Part shown: piece after piece, positions 42,019 to 50,053 of the stretch | How the letters are laid out: each line of letters opens with the position of its first letter | Numbering within the stretch: position 1 is the stretch's first letter | The notes under the pieces: model-generated | Databases searched by the model: none | Told to the model about the DNA's origin: nothing | Seen by the model: only the letters and a program-made list of their open reading frames with translations | Made by a program: the position numbers and the translations under genes | Source: Schauerella fraxinea | GTDB lineage: Bacteria > Pseudomonadota > Gammaproteobacteria > Burkholderiales > Burkholderiaceae_B | Direction: 5' to 3' | Length of the DNA: 64,000 bases | Assembly: GCA_030849945.1 (NCBI GenBank) | Contig: JAVDKK010000003.1 | Location: 904,776 to 968,775 of the forward strand

Positions 42019-42054
42019 AAGAGGCCTGCGACAGGGATGCCGCAGGCCTCTTTT
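42019..42054. terminator. rho-independent terminator between convergent genes
   Basis: Perfect 12-bp stem AAGAGGCCTGCG / CGCAGGCCTCTT with a 10-base loop and a T-run. It serves the AstE-like gene on the plus strand and perhaps argA on the minus strand. Confidence 0.88.
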
Positions 42055-42111
42055 AAATCAGGCCGATGCGAATCAAATCGACAGGCATCAGACCAATCGA
42101 AACCCGACCGA

Positions 42112-43476
42112 TCAGCTCGACGACAGCCGCTTGATGAAGATGTGGCTATTGCGCGATTTATTGATCGCGCTTTGCTTTTGCGGCGGCAGATCGGTCACGC
42201 CGCCTTGCACGAAACCGCGTTTCACGAACCAGTGCGAGGTGCGGGTGGTGAGCGCAAACAAGCGCTTCACACCCATCGCGCGGGCGCGGGCTTCCATGTG
42301 GCGCAACAGCAGATCGCCTTCGCCCGTGCTCTGCCACTCGGGGTGGACGATCAGGCAGGCCAGTTCGGCCATCTGGTTTTCCAGATAGGGATACAGCGCA
42401 GCGCACCCGTAGATCACGCCGTCATGCTCCAGTACCGTGAAGCGCTCCACATCGCGCTCGATCACGCTGCGGGGGCGCGGCACCAGGGTGCCGTCGGCCT
42501 CCAGCGGTTCGATCAGGCTCAGGATCGCGCCCACGTCATCCAGGGTGGCGGGGCGCAGATCGTCCAGCGTATCCTCGACCACCATGGTGCCCACGCCATC
42601 GTGGGTAAAGATCTCGAGCAGCACGCTGCCGTCCAGCGTGAACGGCACCAAGTGCGCGCGGGCCACACCGCGTTTGACCGCAAGCGATGCGTAGCGCAGG
42701 AAAAAGGCGGTGTCTTCGTCCAGGCTGCCGGCCGTCAACATGGCATCGGCATCCACGCGCGCGAGTTCGGTGTCGACCGTGCCGTCCTCGTTCATCACGC
42801 CTTGTGTTTCGGTCAGGAAAATCAGCTTCTCGGCGCGCAGGGCAACGGCTACGCTCGTGGCAAGCTCTTCCATGGCCAGATTGAAGGCGTCGCCCGTGGG
42901 CGAGAAACCCAGCGGCGACAGCAGCACGATGGAGTGGCGCTCGGTGGCGAAGCGCAACGCTTCCACGTCAACCTTGCGCACCAGACCGAAGTGCTGATAA
43001 TCCACGCCGTCGAACACACCGGCGGGCCTGGCGGTGACGAAGTTACCCGAAATGACCCGCACGCGGGCGTTGGACATCGGCGTATTGGGTAGCCCCTGGC
43101 TGAAGGCCGCTTCGATATCGAGGCGGATTTCACCGGCTGCCTCTTTGGCGCATTCGAGCGCTGCGGCGTCGGTGGGCGCCATGCCGCGATCGAATTGCTG
43201 TGTATAGCCCTTCAAACGCAGCTGTTCGTTGACCTGCGGGCGCGACCCATGCACCAGCACGAGCTTGATGCCCAGCGACGACAGCAGCGACAAATCCTGC
43301 ACCAGCGCGTTGAGGGCGCCGGCTTGTACGAGCTCGCCGCCAAAGGCGACGACAAAGGTCTTGCCCCGGAACGCGTGCACGTATGGCGCCACGTCTCGGA
43401 ACCATCGCACAAACTGTGCGGCGGCAAAACCAGGCGCTTCCAGCGCGGATACGGTATCGGGTTCCAGATCGGACAT
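42112..43476 (-). CDS. argA: N-acetylglutamate synthase
   Basis: First step of arginine synthesis: acetyl transfer from acetyl-CoA to glutamate. The 454-residue protein combines an N-terminal amino-acid-kinase-like domain (about residues 20-300; LVLVHGSRPQVNEQL) that binds arginine for feedback control with a C-terminal GNAT acetyltransferase domain (about 305-450; ACLIVHPEWQSTGEGDLLL). This fusion is the classical ArgA type. It is divergent from hrpA with only 49 bases between start codons. Confidence 0.95.
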   Translation of the reverse strand: MSDLEPDTVSALEAPGFAAAQFVRWFRDVAPYVHAFRGKTFVVAFGGELVQAGALNALVQDLSLLSSLGIKLVLVHGSRPQVNEQLRLKGYTQQFDRGMAPTDAAALECAKEAAGEIRLDIEAAFSQGLPNTPMSNARVRVISGNFVTARPAGVFDGVDYQHFGLVRKVDVEALRFATERHSIVLLSPLGFSPTGDAFNLAMEELATSVAVALRAEKLIFLTETQGVMNEDGTVDTELARVDADAMLTAGSLDEDTAFFLRYASLAVKRGVARAHLVPFTLDGSVLLEIFTHDGVGTMVVEDTLDDLRPATLDDVGAILSLIEPLEADGTLVPRPRSVIERDVERFTVLEHDGVIYGCAALYPYLENQMAELACLIVHPEWQSTGEGDLLLRHMEARARAMGVKRLFALTTRTSHWFVKRGFVQGGVTDLPPQKQSAINKSRNSHIFIKRLSSS

Positions 43477-43510
43477 TTTGCGGCAGCAGATTAAAAACGA
43501 ATGGCGAAAT

Positions 43511-43516
43511 TATAAT
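43511..43516 (+). promoter_or_regulatory. -10 box TATAAT just ahead of hrpA
   Basis: A perfect TATAAT lies 9 bases before the hrpA ATG. A transcript starting about seven bases downstream would begin at roughly 43522-43524, making the mRNA leaderless or nearly so. No good -35 hexamer at 17 bases spacing is evident, which weakens the case. Confidence 0.4.
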
Positions 43517-43525
43517 GGTCGGCTA

Positions 43526-46500
43526 ATGAACCCCAATATGCCCGATTCCGCCGGCCCTGTCGCCGCCGCGCAACCCCGTCCCCAACGGCCCGAGCGCGTG
43601 ATTCCCCCCATCTCCTACCCCGAGGATCTGCCGGTCAGCGGCCGTCGGGACGACATCGCGCGCGCGCTCAATGCCCATCAGGTCATTGTGGTCTGCGGCG
43701 AGACCGGCTCAGGCAAGACGACGCAGTTGCCCAAGATCTGTCTGGAGCAGGGCCGTGGCCGGCGCAAGATGATCGGCCACACGCAGCCGCGCCGGATCGC
43801 GGCCACCTCGGTGGCCAAACGCATCGCCGACGAGCTCAACACGCCGCTGGGCGAAGTGGTGGGCTACCAGGTGCGGTTCAACGACCGCACCGGGCCCAAC
43901 GCCGCGATCAAGTTGATGACGGACGGCATTCTGCTGGCCGAGTCGCAGCGCGATCCGATGCTGCGTAAATACGACACCATCATCATCGACGAGGCGCACG
44001 AACGCAGCCTCAACATCGATTTTTTGCTGGGTTATCTCAAGCAGTTGTTGCCGCGCCGGCCCGATCTGAAGCTCATCATCACGTCCGCCACCATCGACGC
44101 CGATCGCTTTGCGCAGCATTTTGCGTCGGCTGATGGTGTGCTGGCGCCGGTGATTGAAGTCTCGGGGCGGCTCTTTCCGGTGGAAATGCGCTACCGCCCG
44201 GTACGCGAAGAAAAGCCGGAGGACGAGGCGCCGCGCGCTGCGCCACGATCCGGCGAACGCATGTCGGGCGATGAAGAACGCGACCTGATCGACGCGATCG
44301 TCGATGCGGTGGACGAATGCGCGGCGCACGGGCCGGGCGATGTGCTGGTATTTTTGCCCGGCGAGCGCGAGATTCGCGAGGCCGCCGAGGGCCTGCGCAA
44401 GCATCACCCCGTGGGCACCGAGATTCTGCCGCTCTACGCGCGGCTGTCGCAGGCCGAGCAAGAGCAGATCTTCCGGCCGCGCAGCAATGCCCGCCGCGTG
44501 GTGCTGGCCACCAACGTGGCCGAGACGTCGCTCACCGTGCCCGGCATCCGGTTTGTGGTGGACAGCGGCTTGGCGCGCATCAAGCGCTATTCGTGGCGCA
44601 ACAAGGTCGAACAACTGCGCATCGAGTCGATCAGCCAGGCGTCGGCCAACCAGCGGGCAGGGCGCTGCGGCCGGGTAGGCCCGGGCGTTTGCATTCGTTT
44701 GTACGACGAGGTCGATTTCAATAACCGCGCGCCGTTCAGCGATCCCGAGGTGCTGCGCTCGTCGCTGGCTTCCGTGATTTTGCGGATGAAGGCGCTCAAG
44801 CTCGACGATATCGAGCAGTTCCCCTTCGTTGAAGCACCACCTGGGCGCGCCATCGCCGACGGCTATCACCTGCTGCAAGAGTTGGGTGCCATCGAGCAGG
44901 GCGAAGACGGCGGCGAAGGGGGCTTCGTGCTTACCCATCTCGGTCGTGAGCTTGCCCGTTTGCCGGTCGATCCCCGGATCGGCCGCATGATCCTCGCTGC
45001 GCGCGACAACGATTGCCTCTCCGAGATGTTGATCATTGCGTCGGCACTGTCGTCGCAGGATCCCCGCGATCGGCCCATGGCTGAACGAGACGCCGCACAG
45101 GCCGCGCACGCCAAGTTCAACGACGACAAGTCTGAATTCGTGTCGTACCTGAAGCTCTGGGCCTGGTACAACGAGCAGGTGCAGCACAAGGGCTCGCAGC
45201 GCAAGCTGGTGGGCCTGTTGCGGCAGAATTTTCTGTCGCCATTGCGATTGCGCGAATGGCATGACGTGCATAGCCAGTTATCCGCCGTGGTGGGTGAACA
45301 AGGCTGGCGCGTCAATGGCGTTGAGGCCACGTACGAGCAGCTTCACCTGGCGCTGTTGGCCGGTTTGCTGGGCAACGTTGGCATCAAAAGTGAAGAGGCC
45401 GGCCACTACCAGGGCGCGCGCGAAGTGCGCTTCCATATTCATCCCGGTTCCACCCTGATCAAAAAAGCCGGCAAGTGGATCGTGGCCGCCGAATTGATCG
45501 ACACCACCCGTTTGTTTGCGCGCTGTATCGCCCGCATCGATCCGGTGTGGGTCGAACGCGTCGCAGCGCACCTGTTGCGCAAGCAATGGAGCGATCCGCG
45601 CTGGGAAAAGAAAAGCGGGCAAGTCGTCGTCAACGAACGTGCCACGTTGTATGGCCTCACGCTGTATTCGGGCCGCCGGATGCAGTACGCGCGGATCAAC
45701 CCGAAGCATGCGCGCGAGCTCTTCATTCGTGAAGCGCTGGTGCCGGGCGAGATCGATACGCGCTTGCCGTTTGTCGCACACAATCGCAAGCTCGCCGCCG
45801 AGATCGAGAAGCTCGAACATCAAACGCGCCGCCCGGACATTCTGGTCGACGACGATCTGATCTACGCGTTTTACGACCAGCAATTACCGGCCGATATCGC
45901 GCAGACCACGTCACTTGAAAAGTGGGTTAAGGGGCTCGACAAGGCGGCCGCTGCCAAGTTGCTGCTGAGTCGCGATGCGCTCATGCGGCACGAAGCTGCG
46001 GGTGTCACCACCGATGTCTTCCCGAAGAAGGTCGATTGGCAGGGCACAACGTTCACGCTGGATTACCACTTCGAGCCGGGATCGGCGCGCGACGGCGTCA
46101 CCATGACGGTGCCGCTCGTGGCGCTCAATCAGGTCGATCCGATTCGCGCCGAATGGCTGGTGCCCGGCATGCTGAAGGAGAAGGTGCACCTGTTGCTGAA
46201 ATCGTTGCCGCAGAAGATGCGCCGCCATTGTGTGCCTTTGCCGGATTACGCTGCCGGGTTCTTCGATCGCTGGTTCGAAAGTTTGCAAGATCCCCAGCAA
46301 GGCCTGCTCGACGCGATCTCGGCCGATATGCAAAAGCAGGTTGGCGTGCGGCCGCTCGCATCCGATTTCAAGATCGAAACGCTGCCGGCGCATCTGTTCA
46401 TGAACTTTCGGGTCAATGACGAGCATGGCCGCATGCTGGCCGCAGGGCGTAATCTGGCGCAGATCAAGGCGGAGCATGGTCGTCAAGCCCAAGCCACGTT

Positions 46501-47395
46501 CCAGCAGATGGCCGGGCGCGACAGCCAGGTCGCCGAAGCGCTGGCGCATGAAAACCTTACGTCGTGGTCATTCGGCGCGCTTCCGGAGCTGATGGAAATC
46601 AAGCGCCGCGGCCAGTCGTTCGTCGGCTATCCCGCGCTCGTCGCGCGCGATTCGCACGCCGACCTTGATGTGTTCGACGATCCGGACGATGCCAAGCGGC
46701 ACCACCGCGCCGGATTGCTCAAGCTGTTCCGGCTGGGGTTGCGCGATCAGGTCAAGTTTCTCGAGAAGAACCTGACCGATCTCACCAAGATGAGCATGTT
46801 GTACATGCCCTTGGGAACCCAGGAGCAATTACGCGATCAGATCGTGGACTGCGCGTTGGCATTGGCCTGCCTGGGCGATCCCTGGCCCACCGATGAGGCC
46901 AGCTTCGAGGCGCGCCGTATCGAAGGTAAGGGCCGCATCGGCCTGCTCGCGCAAGAAGTGGCGCGTCTGGCCGGGGCGATTCTTACCGAGTGGGGCGCCT
47001 TGCAGCGCAAGATGGCGCAAGCCAAGCCGCATCCCGCAGCCTACGTCGATCTGCAACAACAGATCGGCGCGCTTGTGCCGGCCAATTTCATTCGCGATAC
47101 GCCGTATGAGCAGCTCAAGCATTTCCCACGCTATCTGAAAGCCGCTGTCGCTCGCATCGACAAGCTGCGCGCCGATCCCGCGCGCGACACGCGCTTGATG
47201 ACCGACATGGCCGGGTTGCTCACGAAATATCAGCGCGCCCGCACCGCCCGTAAAGGCGCGACGGATGCGCGGCTGGACGATTTCCGGTGGCTTCTGGAAG
47301 AGCTGCGTGTGGCGCTCTTTGCCCAGGAACTGCGCACGCCGATGCCGGTGTCGGTCAAGCGGCTGGAGAAGAACTGGGCAGCGTTGGCGCGCTAG
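43526..47395 (+). CDS. hrpA: ATP-dependent RNA helicase HrpA
   Basis: Large DEAH-box 3'-5' RNA helicase that in E. coli helps rescue stalled ribosomes. The 1289-residue protein has Walker A GETGSGKT at 58-65, DEAH at 155-158, SAT motif (ITSATIDADRF), the QRAGRCGRVGPG motif VI, HA2/OB-fold domains in the middle and the long HrpA-specific C-terminal DUF3418 region. The start is ATG 43526 (MNPNMPDSAG); 43538 is an alternative. A longer in-frame reading upstream is antisense to argA and spurious. No Shine-Dalgarno is visible. Confidence 0.95.
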   Translation: MNPNMPDSAGPVAAAQPRPQRPERVIPPISYPEDLPVSGRRDDIARALNAHQVIVVCGETGSGKTTQLPKICLEQGRGRRKMIGHTQPRRIAATSVAKRIADELNTPLGEVVGYQVRFNDRTGPNAAIKLMTDGILLAESQRDPMLRKYDTIIIDEAHERSLNIDFLLGYLKQLLPRRPDLKLIITSATIDADRFAQHFASADGVLAPVIEVSGRLFPVEMRYRPVREEKPEDEAPRAAPRSGERMSGDEERDLIDAIVDAVDECAAHGPGDVLVFLPGEREIREAAEGLRKHHPVGTEILPLYARLSQAEQEQIFRPRSNARRVVLATNVAETSLTVPGIRFVVDSGLARIKRYSWRNKVEQLRIESISQASANQRAGRCGRVGPGVCIRLYDEVDFNNRAPFSDPEVLRSSLASVILRMKALKLDDIEQFPFVEAPPGRAIADGYHLLQELGAIEQGEDGGEGGFVLTHLGRELARLPVDPRIGRMILAARDNDCLSEMLIIASALSSQDPRDRPMAERDAAQAAHAKFNDDKSEFVSYLKLWAWYNEQVQHKGSQRKLVGLLRQNFLSPLRLREWHDVHSQLSAVVGEQGWRVNGVEATYEQLHLALLAGLLGNVGIKSEEAGHYQGAREVRFHIHPGSTLIKKAGKWIVAAELIDTTRLFARCIARIDPVWVERVAAHLLRKQWSDPRWEKKSGQVVVNERATLYGLTLYSGRRMQYARINPKHARELFIREALVPGEIDTRLPFVAHNRKLAAEIEKLEHQTRRPDILVDDDLIYAFYDQQLPADIAQTTSLEKWVKGLDKAAAAKLLLSRDALMRHEAAGVTTDVFPKKVDWQGTTFTLDYHFEPGSARDGVTMTVPLVALNQVDPIRAEWLVPGMLKEKVHLLLKSLPQKMRRHCVPLPDYAAGFFDRWFESLQDPQQGLLDAISADMQKQVGVRPLASDFKIETLPAHLFMNFRVNDEHGRMLAAGRNLAQIKAEHGRQAQATFQQMAGRDSQVAEALAHENLTSWSFGALPELMEIKRRGQSFVGYPALVARDSHADLDVFDDPDDAKRHHRAGLLKLFRLGLRDQVKFLEKNLTDLTKMSMLYMPLGTQEQLRDQIVDCALALACLGDPWPTDEASFEARRIEGKGRIGLLAQEVARLAGAILTEWGALQRKMAQAKPHPAAYVDLQQQIGALVPANFIRDTPYEQLKHFPRYLKAAVARIDKLRADPARDTRLMTDMAGLLTKYQRARTARKGATDARLDDFRWLLEELRVALFAQELRTPMPVSVKRLEKNWAALAR

Positions 47396-47493
47396 GGGGA
47401 CAGCACCGCACGGCCACCGGAGCCTGGAGGTGGGCCCACCGTGCTAGCTTGGCGTTATGCTTAGAGCGTGACATTTTTTTGAGGGAATTCGCA

Positions 47494-47754
47494 ATGGACC
47501 TCGTGATTGAAAATCTCGATGCGATGACGACTGAGGAAGCGTTGTGTTTCTTGACCACTTTTGACGCCTCCCTGCGCGACGACGACGGTGCGGTTGCAAA
47601 GTCACATCTCACTGCCGGTCATCCGATCTATTATGCCGAACACGATACGCCCGAGGGCATGTGTGTGAAGGAATATCCGAGCGGTCGAAAAGAACTGATC
47701 ACATTCGACTTTGGGATGGGCAAGGAGGTGCTCATATCGGTGATCCAGGCTTGA
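47494..47754 (+). CDS. 86-residue orphan protein preceding the zeta-toxin remnant
   Basis: Uncharacterised acidic protein of 86 residues (MDLVIENLDAMTTEEALCFL...), intact, with a GAGGGA ribosome binding site seven or so bases ahead of ATG 47494. No signal peptide or membrane segment. Its stop overlaps the start of a zeta-toxin-type fragment (TGATG), the organisation of a two-gene toxin-antitoxin-like pair, so it may be the former partner or antitoxin. No fold is recognised. A 12-bp palindrome GGTGGGCCCACC at 47429-47440 lies about 55 bases upstream and could be an operator, which is speculative. Confidence 0.65.
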   Translation: MDLVIENLDAMTTEEALCFLTTFDASLRDDDGAVAKSHLTAGHPIYYAEHDTPEGMCVKEYPSGRKELITFDFGMGKEVLISVIQA

Positions 47755-47986
47755 TGCGGCCTCAAATGTGGATCGTGGCCGGTCCCAATGGGTCGGGAAA
47801 AACGACGTTAATAATCTAACGCTTGCCGCCAAGCGTGTCGATCGACTGCTGGTGCTGGATAATTCTTCAGATCGACGCCGGCTAATCCTTTCGCGCGATC
47901 AGGATCGCGTGCGGTATCTGGCTTCCGAAATCCCAGCCTGGGCCGAGAGAGCACTCGGACTTTGCGCTCGCTCTAAGCTTATGTAG
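47754..47986 (+). pseudogene. internally deleted zeta-toxin-type kinase
   Basis: From ATG 47754 the frame gives MRPQMWIVAGPNGSGKTTLII and then TAA (47817-47819). The P-loop GPNGSGKTT in a MWIVAGPNG context is typical of zeta-toxin/UDP-GlcNAc-kinase-like proteins. In another frame, directly after it, about 55 residues read AAKRVDRLLVLDNSSDRRRLILS and then YLASEIPAWAERAL, the kind of C-terminus such proteins have, ending at TAG 47986. The middle (usually about 130 residues) is missing, and the deletion shifts the frame. The product cannot be a working kinase. Confidence 0.7.
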
Positions 47987-48047
47987 CGTCTTTTGTCGGC
48001 CTGCCAGCCAGTAATAGAACTGGCCGGGGTGCCACATCACGACCGGC

Positions 48048-48836
48048 TCAAAGCCCCTCGTTATGCTTTTTCGCGCATGCGGTCAATGCGGCGGCGATCT
48101 TCGTCTCGCCTTCTTTCTCGAATAGCCGGGCCAGGGTGATTTGCGCCACCGGATCGCCAGCTTGCGCCGCCCGCCAGCGCAGGCCCAGGATGAAGTCGTT
48201 GGCGAGATCGGACGTCGACTCGCCGTCGTAGGATGACGTCGCCTGTAGAAGGTCTGCCAGCTTGTTCCAGCCCGACGGTACCTTTTGGTGCAGCAGCCAG
48301 GCGATCACGGGCTGGGCCGACTCCCAATCTTCGTCGTCCAACATCCGGGAGATCAATCGCGCAGCCGCACGCCAATGGCCTTCGGCCGCCGCGCGGGCAT
48401 ACAGCGCGGACGCTTCCGAATCAGGGCTGGATGCCGCGCGCTCGAAGGTTGCCTGCGCCTGCGCCGAGGGGATCGGCGCCTCGGGCGCCACACAGGCAAA
48501 CTGGGCAAGATCCTTCGCCGGATCGGCAGCCTGATTCCGTTTGTCCTGCTCGATCAACGCCTGCTTGAGAATCGCCGGCACCTCGCGTTCGGGCACCGTG
48601 TCGTACACCCACTGAGTGAGTGCAGCACGTCTTTCGTAAAACGTCGCCACATCGTCATGTACTGGCGGCGCTTCCGCAGAGGAAGACTCGGCCACTGCCG
48701 GGGCCGTCGATGACGGCGATGTCGATGACGTCGATGCCGAACCAGGCGACGAAGCAGCTTGCGCTGTCAATGTCGCCGCGCAAGCGATCGAGATACCCAA
48801 TACAAGCGCTGCGCGCGTCATTCCGAACAAGGTCAT
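48048..48836 (-). CDS. exported Sel1-like repeat protein, function unknown
   Basis: 262-residue protein with an N-terminal signal peptide (MTLFGMTRAALVLGISIACA..., cleavage near AQA at about residue 25), a Ser/Thr/Pro-rich linker (about 27-60) and a helical domain. That domain has Sel1/TPR-like repeats such as ASALYARAAAEGHWRAAARL and RWRAAQAGDPVAQITLARLFEKEG. Start 48836 is chosen because an upstream ATG (48983) would span a terminator hairpin at 48853-48893. It is isolated, downstream of lpxO on the same strand. The role is unknown; Sel1-like proteins usually mediate protein contacts. Confidence 0.7.
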   Translation of the reverse strand: MTLFGMTRAALVLGISIACAATLTAQAASSPGSASTSSTSPSSTAPAVAESSSAEAPPVHDDVATFYERRAALTQWVYDTVPEREVPAILKQALIEQDKRNQAADPAKDLAQFACVAPEAPIPSAQAQATFERAASSPDSEASALYARAAAEGHWRAAARLISRMLDDEDWESAQPVIAWLLHQKVPSGWNKLADLLQATSSYDGESTSDLANDFILGLRWRAAQAGDPVAQITLARLFEKEGETKIAAALTACAKKHNEGL

Positions 48837-48852
48837 GCGCCATCCACCAGAC

Positions 48853-48893
48853 AAAAAAGAAGGCGCGATCATAACGGCATCGCGCCTTTTTCT
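48853..48893 (-). terminator. terminator downstream of lpxO (leftward)
   Basis: Minus strand: AAGGCGCGAT, loop of about nine bases, ATCGCGCCTT followed by CTTTTTTG. The mirrored A/T runs make it potentially bidirectional. It separates lpxO from the Sel1-like gene. Confidence 0.85.
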
Positions 48894-49022
48894 TCTATCG
48901 AGTCGGATTCCGGACCGCAAACCCACGCATCGGAGCGCAAGTTCGACTACCTCAACGCGAAACACCATCTGCGCTAGCGTCAAAAGCCAACTGCCGTCGC
49001 CCCTTGCCAGCGGTCCAAAAAG

Positions 49023-49922
49023 CTAAATCAGAAAGAACGCCAGGATGACCAACGCGATCAGCACCACCTTGGTGATTTTGTACACCGTGCGGTTCCACTG
49101 CTTGAACGCCTTGCGCTTCTGATCCAGCTTCCAGTGCGCATGGGTGAGCTTGTTGATCGCGCCGGTTTTGTCGCCGCTATCGTTGGGCGACGCCGCGGCC
49201 GACATCACCACCTTGCCAAACCACCGGTTGAACGCTTCAGCCCAGCGCCACTTCAGCGGCCGCTCGATATCGCAAAAGAGGATGATGCGATTGGCTTCGG
49301 AATGGTTATAGGCCTCGTGCACATAGGTCTCGTCAAAAACGGTACCTTCGCCGTCGCGCCAGCTGTACGACTCGCCGTCTACGGCGATAAAGCAGCGATC
49401 GTCGTTGGGCGTGGCCAGTCCCAGGTGATAACGCAGCGAACCCGAGAACGGATCGCGATGCTTGTTCAGTTTTCCGCCCGGAGGCAGTTCGGCAAACATG
49501 GCGGCTTTTACCGTCGGAATCGTCTTGAGCAATGCCACCGTACGCGGGCAATACTCTTCGGCCGACGGATGGCGGGCGTCGTACCATTTCAAATAGAAGC
49601 GCTTCCACCCGTACTTGAAGAACGAGTTGAAGCCGATATCGTCGTGCTTTTCGGCTGCCTTGATGTGCCGCAGACGCTGCATATCCAGGGCTTCGTCGCG
49701 AATCACTTCCCAGTTGTCCTGCAGCTTTTGCAGCTCGGGCAGGGCCGCCGGTGCCACAAACGGCGTGGTGGGCACGCGCGAGCACAGAATCATGAACGCA
49801 TTGATGGGGGCGAGCAGCACCGAATGGTCCAGGAACTGCCGGGCCAGGGGCAAGCGTACGCGCCCGCGATAGTGGGCAAACAGGATGGAAGCCAGCCAGA
49901 TGCCGGCAATGAACCATTTCAT
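49023..49922 (-). CDS. lpxO: LpxO-type lipid A hydroxylase (aspartyl/asparaginyl beta-hydroxylase family)
   Basis: Fe(II)/2-oxoglutarate-dependent dioxygenase predicted to add a 2-hydroxyl group to a secondary acyl chain of lipid A. The 299-residue length equals that of LpxO. An N-terminal membrane helix (residues 2-20) and a second hydrophobic stretch anchor it, and a C-terminal helix (VYKITKVVLIALVILAFFLI) closes it. Metal ligands are visible in NKHRDPFSGSLRYHLGL (HxD) and TYVHEAYNHSEANRIILFCD (distal His, 2-OG-binding Arg). Start 49922 (MKWFIAGIWLAS) is chosen; a 41-residue upstream extension is non-homologous. It fits the LPS theme of the next region. Confidence 0.88.
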   Translation of the reverse strand: MKWFIAGIWLASILFAHYRGRVRLPLARQFLDHSVLLAPINAFMILCSRVPTTPFVAPAALPELQKLQDNWEVIRDEALDMQRLRHIKAAEKHDDIGFNSFFKYGWKRFYLKWYDARHPSAEEYCPRTVALLKTIPTVKAAMFAELPPGGKLNKHRDPFSGSLRYHLGLATPNDDRCFIAVDGESYSWRDGEGTVFDETYVHEAYNHSEANRIILFCDIERPLKWRWAEAFNRWFGKVVMSAAASPNDSGDKTGAINKLTHAHWKLDQKRKAFKQWNRTVYKITKVVLIALVILAFFLI

Positions 49923-50053
49923 CGTCTTTTCCTCGTCTTCCGGGCACAGACACGTACCTGGACCGATAACCCCATTTTTGCACATCGGCTCCCGGCTTGC
50001 CGGACCTGCCCGGGGGCGGGCGAAACCGGGTAGCAATAGGTACAATTCGGCCC

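Noticed and set aside
43709..45271. 520-codon open frame on the minus strand inside hrpA
   Set aside because: It is fully antisense to the conserved helicase domain; its translation is His/Gln/Arg-rich with no recognisable motif, typical of antisense frames in GC-rich genes.
47768..47986. Independent 72-residue gene
   Set aside because: Its first residues are a frame-shifted reading of the P-loop region and the rest matches a zeta-kinase C-terminus, so it is better explained as part of the deleted toxin.
48837..48983. N-terminal extension of the Sel1-like protein
   Set aside because: It would be translated across a strong terminator hairpin and would place the signal peptide internally.
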